Shown piece by piece: positions 24,732 through 35,411 of a stretch of 64,000 nucleotides of DNA. The position numbers and the translations under genes were made by a program. The notes below the pieces were generated by a model. That model ran no database searches. It saw nothing but the letters and a program-made list of their open reading frames with translations, and was not told the origin of the DNA. Where the stretch lies: the NCBI GenBank assembly GCA_916610825.1, contig OU744446.1, positions 22,887,223 to 22,951,222 on the forward strand. Reading direction: 5' to 3'. Numbering within the stretch: position 1 is the stretch's first letter; every line of letters starts with the position of its first letter. Source of the DNA: Haliclystus octoradiatus (Eukaryota > Cnidaria > Staurozoa > Stauromedusae > Haliclystidae).

Positions 24732-24804
24732 GTTTTACATACCAAACAATATATGAAATAATACAGACACAAATAATTTGCATAATAATACAAATTATAA
24801 GAAG

Positions 24805-24892
24805 TTAACTTCCAGATCCCCATTTCCTAGAAGATGAATATTCGACCTCTCTTTCAATCCCAACATAACGAAGTGCATCAGTTGGACCATAT
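24805..24892 (-). CDS. EZH: EZH last coding exon (post-SET end)
   Basis: After a TTTCAG acceptor the exon codes YGPTDALRYVGIEREVEY and ten more residues, then TAA. It completes the FDYRY motif with the preceding exon (AG then A). YG-x-x-x-x-L-x-(F/Y)VGIERE is the invariant C-terminal signature of Enhancer of zeste proteins. The last ten residues (starting SSSRKWG) are a short extension compared with vertebrates and flies. Confidence 0.95.
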
Positions 24893-25499
24893 CTGAAATA
24901 GAAAATTCAAAAAAATTTAGCAAAGTTGAGAGTAGATTTTTACTTTTATTATAATTTTTTTTTAAAACACTCAATGAGTTTGTGTTCAACGTTTCGGAGA
25001 TTGCACTTCTAATGCCATTATGAAGAAAAAGAAATAAAACTAGTTTACATGCTCATTTATAATACATTATTTTTTAATACAATGTTATTTAAATTCTATA
25101 ATTGGTAAGATTAAATAACAAGGATTATGATATCAATACAAGGCAAATAATAGAAGACAATACTACGGAAGTATGCTATGCAAATAGTTTAAATTTAATA
25201 GAATCGGTCTTCACGTTGAGTGTGGGATGCATGTACAAACCAATCATATTTAGAACTACGCTTCCTGATTTCTATTATTATAATACAGAGGCAATTTGGA
25301 TTTGGTTCGAAGTCTCTCACGAAAAGCATTTCATATACGAGGCAGTCCCATTTGGACTCACAGTGACGTAGTACTTGAAATCGACTGGCTACTTTATCAA
25401 TAGTTTGATTGTGTAGTTGTATGTGCTTGCCAATTGCAGAAGATGCCGAACAGTATGTTTTAATCCTCTTGTGTTGGTGATTTTTGTTGATTTGTAGAG

Positions 25500-26125
25500 G
25501 TAATCACACGGGTTCGAGCTCAATTCGGGATTAATTTGCACGAGTGGATTGTTCGTTGAAGAATCCGTAAGGCGAGTGAAATTTGATCTTTTTGAAAAAT
25601 AATTCAGAATTGAACGAGAAATCGCATGGTTACCTTTTATTAATATACATGAAAAATTCCAAAGGAAATGACTGCGCCAAACAACTGACCGGAGAAGTCG
25701 GATTCGGGATTCGTCATCAAAACAATGAATTATTCATTCCCGAGCTCAAACGTTTTGATATACCCTCAGCCTGTATTGTATAAATATTCAAAAATTTATT
25801 TTAAAGTGTAACATGAACGTTAGATCTATTTTTCGTTTCATCATACGGTTTCGAGTTCAATTCGGGATTAATTTGCAAGAGTGGATTTTTCAAAAAGGAC
25901 AAATTGCAGGAGCCCGTAAATAATTCAGAATTGAACGACAAACAATATGATTACTATTTAATGAAAAATACATGAACAAATCGAAAGGAAATTAATGCGC
26001 CAAACAACTGGCCAAAGAAGTCAGATTCATAAACTTCTTGATAGACGGTGTATTGTATAATTATTCAGAGAAGAGTTAAAAGTATAACATAGACATTAGA
26101 TTTACTTTTTCAGTTCCTTTCTTGC
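25500..26125. repeat. Diverged tandem duplication (about 330-bp unit) in EZH intron
   Basis: The block starting CAATTCGGGATTAATTTGCA occurs at 25520 and again at 25857. It is followed in both by AATAATTCAGAATTGAACGA, TGCGCCAAACAACTG and a TATTGTATAA end. The copies have diverged by substitutions and deletions. No coding role. Confidence 0.75.
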
Positions 26126-26387
26126 TTCTGAAACAAAACAGGGCCTTTTACACTCCTGATGTTTTTTCAAGTTTTATTGCTATCGTTTTCTTTTGAGTTC
26201 CATTAATCTCTCGACCAATCAAATTTAGATTTCACTTTTTATATCGTTCTGGTGTTTTGCACTGTTTGTCGATTTTTTGCCAATCAGAATCGAGTGATTG
26301 TTTCATGTATATTGTTATGGATTAAAACAATGTGTGGATAAAGAAGGATATAGAAGATTTACGAAAAGTTTCCCTTGTGAAAAAAAT

Positions 26388-26565
26388 CCATGAGTTGTTG
26401 AAAAGTTCATGAACTTCATTAACTTTCATGAACAGTTCATAAACATTTTTTTACGGTTTCAAGAACAGATCATGAATGTGAAATTACCTGGAAGTCATGG
26501 ATTAACTCATGAACAATTCATGAACTTTTGAGCAATTTCACGTTCATGAACTCATAAACTTTTTT
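26388..26565. repeat. Cluster of TTCATGAAC-type motifs
   Basis: The partly palindromic word GTTCATGAAC and near variants appear about eight times in 180 bases, separated by short spacers. The same motif clusters at 30735-30800, 32570-32710 and 45160-45300. It looks like a short interspersed repeat with internal sub-repeats. Confidence 0.6.
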
Positions 26566-26637
26566 TTCACGTTTTTTATGCCACTGAGTTTTACCAAATT
26601 TTTTAAGAAGAAACTTTTAATCAGATTACTATTATAA

Positions 26638-26815
<178 letters not shown>

Positions 26816-27057
26816 GTCAAAAAAACACATTCTTGAGTATTGTTGGTACAGTAATCTAACAGTAATCAAGAATGTGTCTTCTCTGACTCACTCATCATTG
26901 TTATCCATTAACAGCTCTGCCAATGTTGGCATTGTGCACTATTTAAATCTGATGAAATATAAATATATCTTTATTGTATTGTTATAATCGTAGTATTATG
27001 GATCTGTACCAATGCAGTATGCTGATACTATAATCTAAATTTCCTTATCTAAGTTAC

Positions 27058-27142
27058 CTGTAATCGAAAAGCAATTCCTCTCCACGTTCGACATTCCTTT
27101 TAGCAAATATTCCAATACGATGGTCACCATTTACCATCATAA
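27058..27142 (-). CDS. EZH: EZH SET exon, second (downstream) duplicate
   Basis: An 85-base exon copy with the same donor (CAG then GTAACTTAG) as its twin. Its coding content differs by one base, giving GEELLFDYR instead of GEELFFDYR. The acceptor is AG after an ATAATAAT run without a pyrimidine tract, so it is probably weaker. Because 85 is not a multiple of three, a transcript including both copies would lose frame. If used at all, this copy must replace the other. It may instead be a non-functional duplicate. Confidence 0.6.
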
Positions 27143-27403
27143 CTATTATTATTATTACTATGTCAAAAAAACATATTCTTGAGTATTGTTGGTACAGTAA
27201 TCTAACAGTAATCAAGAATGTGTTTTCTCTGACTCACTCATCATTGTTATACATTAACAGCTCTGCCAATGTTGGCATTGTGCACTATTTAAATCTGATG
27301 AAATATAAATATATCTTTATTGTATTGTTATAATAGTAGTATTATGGATCTGTACCAATGAAGTATGCTGATACTATAATCTAAATTTCCTTATCTAAGT
27401 TAC

Positions 27404-27488
27404 CTGTAATCGAAAAACAATTCCTCTCCACGTTCGACATTCCTTTTAGCAAATATTCCAATACGATGGTCACCATTTACCATCATAA
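27404..27488 (-). CDS. EZH: EZH SET exon ([10 protein letters not shown] ... ELFFDYR)
   Basis: Coding [18 protein letters not shown] and GEELFFDYR, the substrate-channel and SET-C part with the family-invariant [11 protein letters not shown] and ELFFDY. It begins in phase with G from the previous exon (Val) and ends AG, completed by A of the last exon (Arg). The acceptor is TTATTTGTAG. This is the copy with the canonical FF and is likely the exon normally used. Confidence 0.92.
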
Positions 27489-27912
27489 CTACAAATAATA
27501 ACATGGAAAGTTGAATTGAAAGAAAAGAGGACCAAAATATTGAATTCATATTCATGTTTTGAAATGTCCCTCATATAACGACCAGCATGTCAGTTTGTCA
27601 CATTCTGTGACTTGCTGAAACGATGAATGCAGTCACTAAGCACAAGAAATTCATGAATATTTTATAAAATCATCAATGGTTTCTAAAACAAACGTTTGTC
27701 AAAATGTTCTGCAGTAAATTGGATGTTGAACATTCAATAGACAAACTACTAAGATAACTACTTTAAAAAATCAACTGGCTATAATCATTACTATCAATAC
27801 AGTTTCGGGAACGTCATCAAATGTACCAATTATGCTCAGACCATTGCCCCCTTGAATTATCATGTTAATGTTAATCAGAATAAGTACATTTCAGATGAAC
27901 TATGAATTTTAC

Positions 27913-27993
27913 CTTTGGCTGAACAATTAGGATTGTTAGAATGATTGGCGAAACGGATTTTGTTGCCTTTTCGAGTTGCATCAACAACATATT
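27913..27993 (-). CDS. EZH: EZH SET exon (NHS motif)
   Basis: Coding [18 protein letters not shown] then [14 protein letters not shown] is the S-adenosylmethionine/pseudoknot motif of SET domains, and the Ala positions flanking it match EZH2. The usual NCYAK is NCSAK here, an uncommon Tyr to Ser change. Acceptor TATTTTAG, donor AAG then GTAAAATTC. The reading frame needs one base from the preceding exon, which does not supply it (see 28075-28155). Confidence 0.9.
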
Positions 27994-28020
27994 CTAAAAT
28001 AAAATAGTGATGAAGTATCA

Positions 28021-28155
<135 letters not shown>

Positions 28156-28430
28156 CTATAAAATAAAATAGTACAAATCTGATACAATAGTAAAATATGG
28201 GTACATAGGAAAGGAATGGATAGAAGTGGTTTAACAACATCAATTTTTGATTTCAAACTAATTATTTTGGCTATTCTTCACTGATTTATCGAAGCTCACA
28301 CCTATTACTCATCTATTTAAAGGTAGTGCATACTAAATACTCTCCACGTGAAAAGCAAATCATGAAAATATGGGAAATTTGATGTACATAAACTTTAAGT
28401 TGACTATTCATTCAACCGTTATGATAAGTT

Positions 28431-29556
28431 TGTAACATTAGTGAAGGCACTCTGTTCGTAAACACGTCCTCTTGGTCTCTCTGTTGATGATGATGAATTG
28501 ATGAGGTATGAGTTTGGTTGTCGATGGATCATAGATGATGTGTGATCTAGAGATCAAGGGGGCGTGTAACATTAGTGAAGGCACTCCGTTCGTATACACG
28601 TTCTCTTGGTTTCTCTGTTGATGATGATGATTTGTTGAGGTATGAATTTTGTTGTTGATGGATCATATATGTTGTGTGATCTAGAGATCAATGGGGTGTG
28701 TAACATTAGTGAAGGCACTCCGTTCGTATATACGTCCTATTGGTCTCTCTGTTGGTGATGATGAGAGTGAAAGGCTCGGTTGAAGGTATTGGTATGATCG
28801 GGTTTGTGTAATATATGATATGTGATTTGTTATTGTGATCTAGAGTTACATATGATATGTGATATATGATATGTGATTTTGTTATTCTGATCAAAGGATC
28901 AAGGAGGCGTGTATGTGTTAAATGACGTGGGTGAAATGTAAAGGTGTATCTATGACTGCTGAAATATTGGATTGTGGCTATTGTGACGTAATGTTTATAA
29001 GGAATAGCTGACTTCATGTAATAAGAGTTGTTGTGATATGTATGTTAAATTTAAAGTATAGTGGAATGGTTAACTGTGACGATATGATGTAATTATGTTT
29101 TAATTTTATGCTGAGCTGGATTATATGACGTTTTTGTATTAAATGACTATAGCGTCATTAGTTTATTATAACTGTTGTTAATTGAAAGTCATTTAGAATT
29201 TAGCCGTTGTTGATAGAGTAGCACGTTGACGTCATATATGTCAACTGCGGAACAAAATTGATGATGGATTGAAATTGTTCCCGTGTTAATAGTTTAATGT
29301 TTAAATATGGTTTAGATTGGATATGTTTATTCCGTATCATGTAAAATTGTTCCTGTCTTAATGACTTTGTTTTGTATTTTTATGGTTTGGACTAGCATTG
29401 ACGTAAGTGAATATAGTATAAATATAGAGTAATTGGTAAGTTTTAGGAGAGTTTGGAGTTGCGTCGTGGTGGTGTTTGCTGATAATAAAGTTACAACTAA
29501 CGTAAAAGTGTGTCCTGTTTCTGTCTCCTCCCGCATCTGCCGTTAACCAACTTACA
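28431..29556. mobile_element. Solo LTR with triplicated terminal segment
   Basis: Begins TGTAACATTAG and ends CCAACTTACA, an LTR with TGTAA/TTACA ends. The same five bases AAGTT flank it (28426-28430 and 29557-29561), a target-site duplication expected for integrase insertion. AATAAA at about 29482 precedes the T/G-rich end, as in an R-U5 region. The first 134 bases occur three times in tandem (starts near 28432, 28566 and 28700). Each internal copy is preceded by a purine-rich AGATCAAGGGGG-like stretch, resembling a polypurine tract. No internal coding region is left, so this is a solo LTR, probably Gypsy-like or BEL-like; the class is inferred from the 5-base duplication only. Confidence 0.85.
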
Positions 29557-29792
29557 AAGTTAAAAACTTCATTGACATAAGTTCATTGACTGGTTTTTCC
29601 TGTGCTATTTTATTACTGACCCAAGCAATTGAATGCATGAGTAATTAATCGATCGCTCATCTGTGGATCACAGAGAGAAACCTCAGCATTGTCCACGTTT
29701 ATCAACATAGCTTCAAATTCGAATTGAATCCAAGGTAAATGACTATAACTAATTAATATAACAGATTCATTATAAAGTATGTTTATAAATAC

Positions 29793-29888
29793 CTCTCCGC
29801 AGTATTCACTGATCAGCTCATTCTTTTGACATGCTTGTTTGGTGAATATCCCCCAACCAGAGATGTCAGATGGTGCCAATAAGAGATG
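29793..29888 (-). CDS. EZH: EZH SET-start exon ([11 protein letters not shown] ... EYCGE)
   Basis: Thirty-two codons: [18 protein letters not shown], then the ELISEYCGE segment. GWG and SEYCGE are the first two SET-domain motifs and part of the cofactor pocket. Acceptor CTAATAG, donor GAG then GTATTT; phase 0 at both ends, as in other EZH genes. Confidence 0.95.
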
Positions 29889-30069
29889 CTATTAGAGAAT
29901 AAAGCAACATCAATCATGACTCATCTATTTACTCTTACACAATCTATAACCCCTCTTGCTTAATGATAATATATTGGATTGATAACACAAGCCAGATACA
30001 CTACTTTATCTACTACTGCTACTATTGTAGTGTTTCCCTAGCAAAGATTTAACAAAGAATATGATTTAC

Positions 30070-30146
30070 CTTGCGCCATCCACGTTGGAGTCCAACATTA
30101 CGACATGAAGCTAATTTTGTGCTGTCCTCAGTCTCACTCAATGCAT
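30070..30146 (-). CDS. EZH: EZH exon between CXC and SET
   Basis: Coding ALSETEDSTKLASCRNVGLQ and then RGWRK. It joins the preceding CGA-D and the following HLLLAPSD in phase. The C-x-N-x-x-LQRG segment is the end of the pre-SET cysteine region. Confidence 0.93.
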
Positions 30147-30518
30147 CTAAAACCAAACTCAGATAATAAAATAGAAGTTCTAGTGCCACAAAGGTGGTGT
30201 CGTAAACATGCACATTATATAGTCCATGTTGAAATGTCAATAAAGTTGATCTTATTATTTACTTTAAAAATTTATATACATAAAACATTTTAAGAAGTGT
30301 TGAAATGTTAGTTTTGTTGTGGCAAAGCGTAAGTTTATTAACTATTTTATAAAAGAAATAGAAAGTATAGCAAAAAGTTCAACCAATCAGCAAACAGTGT
30401 TACATTCTACAATTGTGTAATATTGTATTATACTCTAGAATGCATACCTAGAGAGTAAGTAATGTACTGTAGGCCTATTCAAATAAGTAAAATGAACACA
30501 TATCAGTATGTGACATAC

Positions 30519-30632
30519 CTGCTCCACAGGTTTTACAAACATCTGGATCACATTCTCTAACAGCCAAATGGCATGGACACTGTCTGGTAATACATTGAGC
30601 TTTGCATCGGCAACCAGGAAAACGATTCTGAC
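30519..30632 (-). CDS. EZH: EZH CXC exon ([12 protein letters not shown])
   Basis: Coding [13 protein letters not shown], then [20 protein letters not shown]. These are the nine-cysteine zinc-binding CXC repeats unique to Enhancer of zeste and close relatives; they contact nucleosomal DNA and support the SET fold. Acceptor CATTAG, donor GCAG then GTATGT; phases fit both neighbours. Confidence 0.97.
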
Positions 30633-31599
30633 CTAATGCAGAATGGATAAAACACAAGTATTACTTAATGGGCAAATCTTACATTGTCAGAATATTACAA
30701 AACTCCAAAATATGGTTCTCACTTCAGGAACCAAATACTGTACCCTGTAAACCATGGCCACATTTCCACGGAATGTTTATGAAGGTTCATGGAAACATTA
30801 AACAGGATATGTAACATTTGCTATCTTGCAAGGAACTGTTATACAAATATTAAACACTTTCTGTGCAATATGGGATATATTCAGGTTGGTGCAAATAAAG
30901 CGCTCGCACCAGTCAAATTTTCAAGCTTTGATGGCATCACTGTTCTTTTAATAACTTTCCTTCTTGAAAACAATGCCGTTGTGACAAAGTTCTGTTTAGT
31001 TTACATCAAAATTGTCCGTAGTTGAAAGTAGCATTGACATTGTTATCAGCATTGTGTGATTTGCCTGCTTATGTACGTTCTCATATTTCTGCCAATCGGT
31101 GATCATAATTTCGCTCCAGTCTGATTGCTCGTCCAATAGAGTTGTTCGATTTCACACCAGTCGGATGACGTATCTGTAGCATTCCATTCGAAGTACTTGA
31201 CTATTAACCAATCAAAGTGCTCTACCTAGCATTCCTAGCATTTTTCTCACCAGTCTGCACACAGAAAATATTAGCAATAAAAAGTGATTGCGTGTTCTTT
31301 ATTTTTGCGATGTCGTCATGTAATACGAGAAACAATAAAGTTTGAGTTCGCCTCCTTTTGACTACCTAATCAAATCCAAAATGGCGACAATCAAAGGTGT
31401 TTTGTCATTACTTTACATATTATTTTAAATTGTTCTCGTGGTGAGAAAGCAATAACCTAATAAGAATGGGAGGGTTATAATTAGTTATTCCAGTGGAGGT
31501 TGTCAAGGACCTTTTTGAAAAGGAAATGCTGGGCATAACGAATTAGAAATTTGTAATTTTTCGAAATTGCAATTTCCATTATCAGAGCGTGCACGTTCA

Positions 31600-32205
31600 G
31601 CAAATCAGGATTCTTGCTTGCAATAGGCAAATCAGGCCCAGTGAGGCCTGTGTGGGCCTGATTTGCCTATTGCAAGCAAGAATCCTTATGGCATGAACAT
31701 TGTGCTACCTTTCAAAATACAAAATAGGAAAATACAAAATGATTTACAAGTGTGTGAACAAAACCTGGCTCTCTTGTCTCGCCAATGTGTTGTATATAGT
31801 TTCTAGTGTGATTCGTGTGAAGTGGTCTCATGTTTATGCACATGTAAATCAGCAACACGGAAAATTCGTTTCTGAAAACAATTGTAAAGTTCTGATAAAA
31901 TGCAAAGACAAGTTTGACTGCTTAATTCACGAAATGCTTGCAATTAGGCGAATCAAGTCAAACCTTAACACTCAGTCTGACTCAATCAAATCTCGGCTTT
32001 TCCCAGCAGCATATTGAAAAGCTATTGTTCTTGCCTTTGTGAAGTAAGCTATTGTTATCCAATGCATCCCGTTCTACACTATATCTAGCACTTTGTAAAA
32101 ACTTTAACATTTTTAAACTCATGTATTTTAAATAAAATTCTGAAGATGACATAAGCAATGTCGAAAGCTCAAACAATGTCTATTTTATCGCTTACTTTTA
32201 CTACA
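31600..32205 (+). mobile_element. Penelope-like element relic with inverted start
   Basis: From 31656 the plus strand gives the linker and C-terminal endonuclease region of the family at 60-61.9 kb (YAHVNQQHGK, KCKDKFDCLIHEMLAIRRIK, SIKSRLFPA), then the 3' UTR with TGAAGATGACATAAGCAATG. The region before 31655 is the same family in the opposite orientation. The two meet in a hairpin whose arms of about 37 bases (GATTTGCCTATTGCAAGCAA and complement) are almost perfect. The GIY-YIG core is missing. Confidence 0.82.
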
Positions 32206-32338
32206 CAATTGTGAGTTCACCCAAAATACCATTTAATGAATTTCATATGGTTTTGCAAATTACTTCACAAATAGCTCTGCAATTCTTTACAATTCTATCA
32301 GATAACCATTCATATGTGTATTTTCTTAAAATACTTAC

Positions 32339-32464
32339 AATCAGGACTACATTGACAGAATTTTTCACAGAAATTTTGCGAGAGAATACAATTACAATTG
32401 GAATCACATGGCAATCCAGGATGATCACAAGGTGAATAACAATGTAGAGAACCGGCAGAATTAT
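32339..32464 (-). CDS. EZH: EZH first CXC exon ([12 protein letters not shown])
   Basis: Coding [19 protein letters not shown], then [19 protein letters not shown]. The pattern CDHP-x-x-PCD-x-x-C and [10 protein letters not shown] is the N-terminal half of the CXC region. The acceptor is CTACAG and the strong donor GTAAGTAT. It ends in T, completed to Cys by the next exon. Confidence 0.95.
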
Positions 32465-32569
32465 CTGTAGTATAAAAATAATAACATCACATCATTAATG
32501 TCATTATTTATCAACCTTGCAAAAACAGCCATTTTTACTTAAAGAAGCCCTGTTACACATTGAGAAATG

Positions 32570-32715
32570 CAGATCATGGCCAGTAAATTAAATAGCATTA
32601 TTTTCATAAGTGTTTCATAACATCCCATATGCAGTTCATGAAAAAACCATGTTTAAAAGTTCATGAGTTCATAAACATGAAATTGTCACAATGTCCATGA
32701 ACTGATCATGACAGT
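32570..32715. repeat. TTCATGAAC-type motif cluster (third)
   Basis: Several copies of GTTCATGA and TCATGAAC within about 140 bases, as at 26388-26565 and 45160-45300. Confidence 0.5.
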
Positions 32716-33560
32716 TAAACCGTGAGAGTGACGAAGGTGTGTGCCAACAGCTGAACTGGTGTGTTTGTCAATATGTTGATGAAGGTGTTCGCATGTATAG
32801 CCAACATAACTAGCATCACACAAGTCACATTGAAAACAATACACAATGCATTGACGGGACAACATCCGTGGCTTTTGTCCACGTATCCTCAAATCATCAA
32901 TAAGTTTTTAACTGCTAAAAACTGGTCTGATAATTTGACTTATATGTACTGAGTTTTGATAATTGCCTTTTTAAGTTATTTGCCGAAATTTGATCCTTAA
33001 GAGGTAATACAGCATTAACGTCATTCTTATTTTTGCTTGCAATAGCCAAATCAAGCAAACACTCAGCACGCTGTTTCTTAAACTTACTAATATTAAATGC
33101 TATTAGTTATATAGGATATTTTAAATCTAAAAATATTGACTTTAAATTTCTAAATTCATTATTAAAATTACTATCTGATGATGATAAGCGTAGTATTTGA
33201 TAGTGCCTTCTTATAGCTTTGATCTACGTGGCTTTGATAATGCAATAGCATACCATCGTCGGTCTTTTTGTGAAATACGCTTGACTCAATATTTCCATTG
33301 TCCAATTCTAATAATACGCCAAGGAACGGTAATTATTATTTTCTGAAATTTCCATTGTAAAATTTAATGCAGGATGTGAAGTATTAAGTTGTTGCAAAAT
33401 ATTAGCATCATTTAAATTGTTCATAATTGTTAGGGTGTCGTCCACATAACGATAGTAATGTTCTGGAAGTTGCAATTTTTCTTAGAAATTACGCATTAAG
33501 GAATTTGCCATTAATGGACCTAGTCGTGAACCCATTGCAACATGCAACATCATCTACTTG
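32690..33560 (-). mobile_element. Penelope-like element relic: RT and GIY-YIG
   Basis: Reading down from 33550 the minus strand gives GSRLGPLMANS, then HYYRYVDDTL (the RT catalytic YVDD), a thumb region and LDLAIASKN linker. At 32690-32890 follows SRQCIVYCFQCDLC with DASYVGYT and HLHQHID of the GIY-YIG endonuclease. Several stops (for example right after the NSLMRNF region) show decay. This is a second subfamily compared with the 60 kb copies: it keeps the C-x-x-C pair before YVGYT. Confidence 0.82.
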
Positions 33561-33599
33561 TTCATATAGATTCTCTTGAAAAGTAAATCATTGGTTTTA

Positions 33600-34000
33600 G
33601 TTGCGATTTGTAATAGTTCTTTTATAAGAATTCAACATTATATATGCCAACACCTTCATCAACGTATTGACGGACACACCGGTTCAGCTGTTGGCGCACA
33701 CCTTTGTCACTCTCACAGTTTAACTGTCCGGAACAGTCATCACACTTTCCACGTTTTGAATAAATGCAAAAACAAAACTGATTGTCTTATTTATGACATG
33801 CTTGCAATCAGGTGGATCAAGCCAACACTCAACACGCAATCGGATTCTATAAAATCCCAGTTGTTTGTTAAAAAACCGTGTAATTGAAATTGATAATTTC
33901 CTTTGTAAACTCAAACTCTAAATATTTAAAAAATTTTAATTTGTATTTATATACTGATGATGCCATGAAGATATGATATGGCGAATTGTTATGAAATCCC
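33600..34000 (+). mobile_element. Inverted Penelope-like endonuclease fragment
   Basis: The plus strand reads ICQHLHQRIDGHTGSAVGAH, then KTDCLIYDMLAIRWIKPTL and SDSIKSQLF, the GIY-YIG C-terminal part, followed by a 3' region with CTGATGATGCCATGAAGAT. It lies head-to-head with the relic at 32690-33560, the arrangement also seen at 60-61.9 kb. Confidence 0.78.
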
Positions 34001-34475
34001 GTGTTTTCTATCGCTGTCATTTGTTACAAATTTAATAAGTAAGAATTTATTATTTGTTATTATATTGTATGTAATTTTCGTTTGCCAGTCCTGTAAAAAA
34101 GTTTAAGAACCATAATGTCAAACTTTATGTAAACTTATCAAGTGCGTCTGAATAACTGATGATGGCGATAACAATGCTTAGCTGAAAAGCTTATAATTGG
34201 AATCTCAGTGTATGTAAAATTCCAGTTTTTTTGAATACATCTCAATTACTTCCTCTACTTAAGATACATATGATGCCCAAAATAGACACACTTCACATAT
34301 TTTACCTCTCTCCAATGCACAAACATTTAACAATGCTCTGGCACAAAAGTTTATAAATTTCAATTGATTAGTTCCCCTCCACTGGTAACGAACCATGATT
34401 GAGGCGTTGATAACTAAGCAGATGCTGTATGTTCTACAGTTTTGACATCGCTGCATCACATTGAATAAAACTAAC

Positions 34476-34516
34476 CTTTTTTTAATTGTACTTTCTTGCA
34501 GTGGTTTGCCCATGAT
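34476..34516 (-). CDS. EZH: EZH 41-bp exon (SWANHCKKVQLKK)
   Basis: A small exon coding SWANHCKKVQLKK, matching the (L)W-x-x-HC-(R/K)K-(I/V)QLKK segment before the CXC region. Acceptor TTTTAG, donor AAAG then GTTAG. It takes AG from the previous exon (Arg) and gives G to the next (Asp). Its 41-base length equals what I recall for the human exon. Confidence 0.93.
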
Positions 34517-34519
34517 CTA

Positions 34520-35160
34520 AAATAGAAGTGGCATAATCAAGTCACAATGTTCAAATTATGTTTGCATCCAGGATAAATATACATTTATTTTCCTGTAAAA
34601 GTCAGCAGACACAAATATCAATTATATAAGTCAACACCTTTTATCTAAAGTAGCACATTTATGTTTTGGATATTGTACAAAGTGTTTACATAGTGGTTAC
34701 GTGTGGGAGAATCTACAAATATTTCTTGATAACAATGAACATTTAACTCTTCAAAAGGAAAGCCAAATCATGCAGGAGTATAGAGACCACAAAAGAGCTG
34801 CGAAAGTAATTATTGAAAGCCAATGCCTCCTACAAATGCAATCAGGACCGTCCCAAGACAATTTTTTTTAAGGGAGGTGTTGAGCAATGACTTTGCCGAC
34901 TCCAGCGGAGTCCAATCCGGATATGCCATCGTCAATTTGAAAAAAGTTAATGTGTGGTATCCGGAGTTGAATCTGAAACCACAAAGTTTTACAATGCGTG
35001 TTTAAATTGTACATTGACCTAAGTCATCATCGGAATACTTGGCCAAGTGTAGTGATGAAAATTTTTCGGGCCATACCGTTTTGAAAAGATCCCATCAGAC
35101 CCAAAATTTCTCTCTTCTGTCCTAGTCAAACAGCGAAAGGCGAATACAATTGTCTCTATA
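34520..35160. other. EZH intron, upstream edge of the Copia insertion
   Basis: Intron sequence with no exon recognised. The small frames do not match EZH or a known element. Confidence 0.4.
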
Positions 35161-35411
35161 TGTTGAGATTTATGCAATTGTTAACTTAATTTAATACATA
35201 CAATATTATTCATATGATCATCATCTATTCAATTGTATTCATTACTTACATAGTCTTTACTTGTAAAAGAGGCTTTTATTATTGCATGTAAATGAGGCTG
35301 ATGCCCACATGTTTTTCATTACAATCTTCCTAGCTTTTTACAGCATTTTACGAAATATATTACAGTTTATTTCTTTACTAAATCTGTGCAATCTTACATT
35401 TGTAATTTCCA

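Noticed and set aside
28706-29017. 103-codon minus-strand frame
   Set aside because: Lies entirely in the solo LTR and is low-complexity; no family match.
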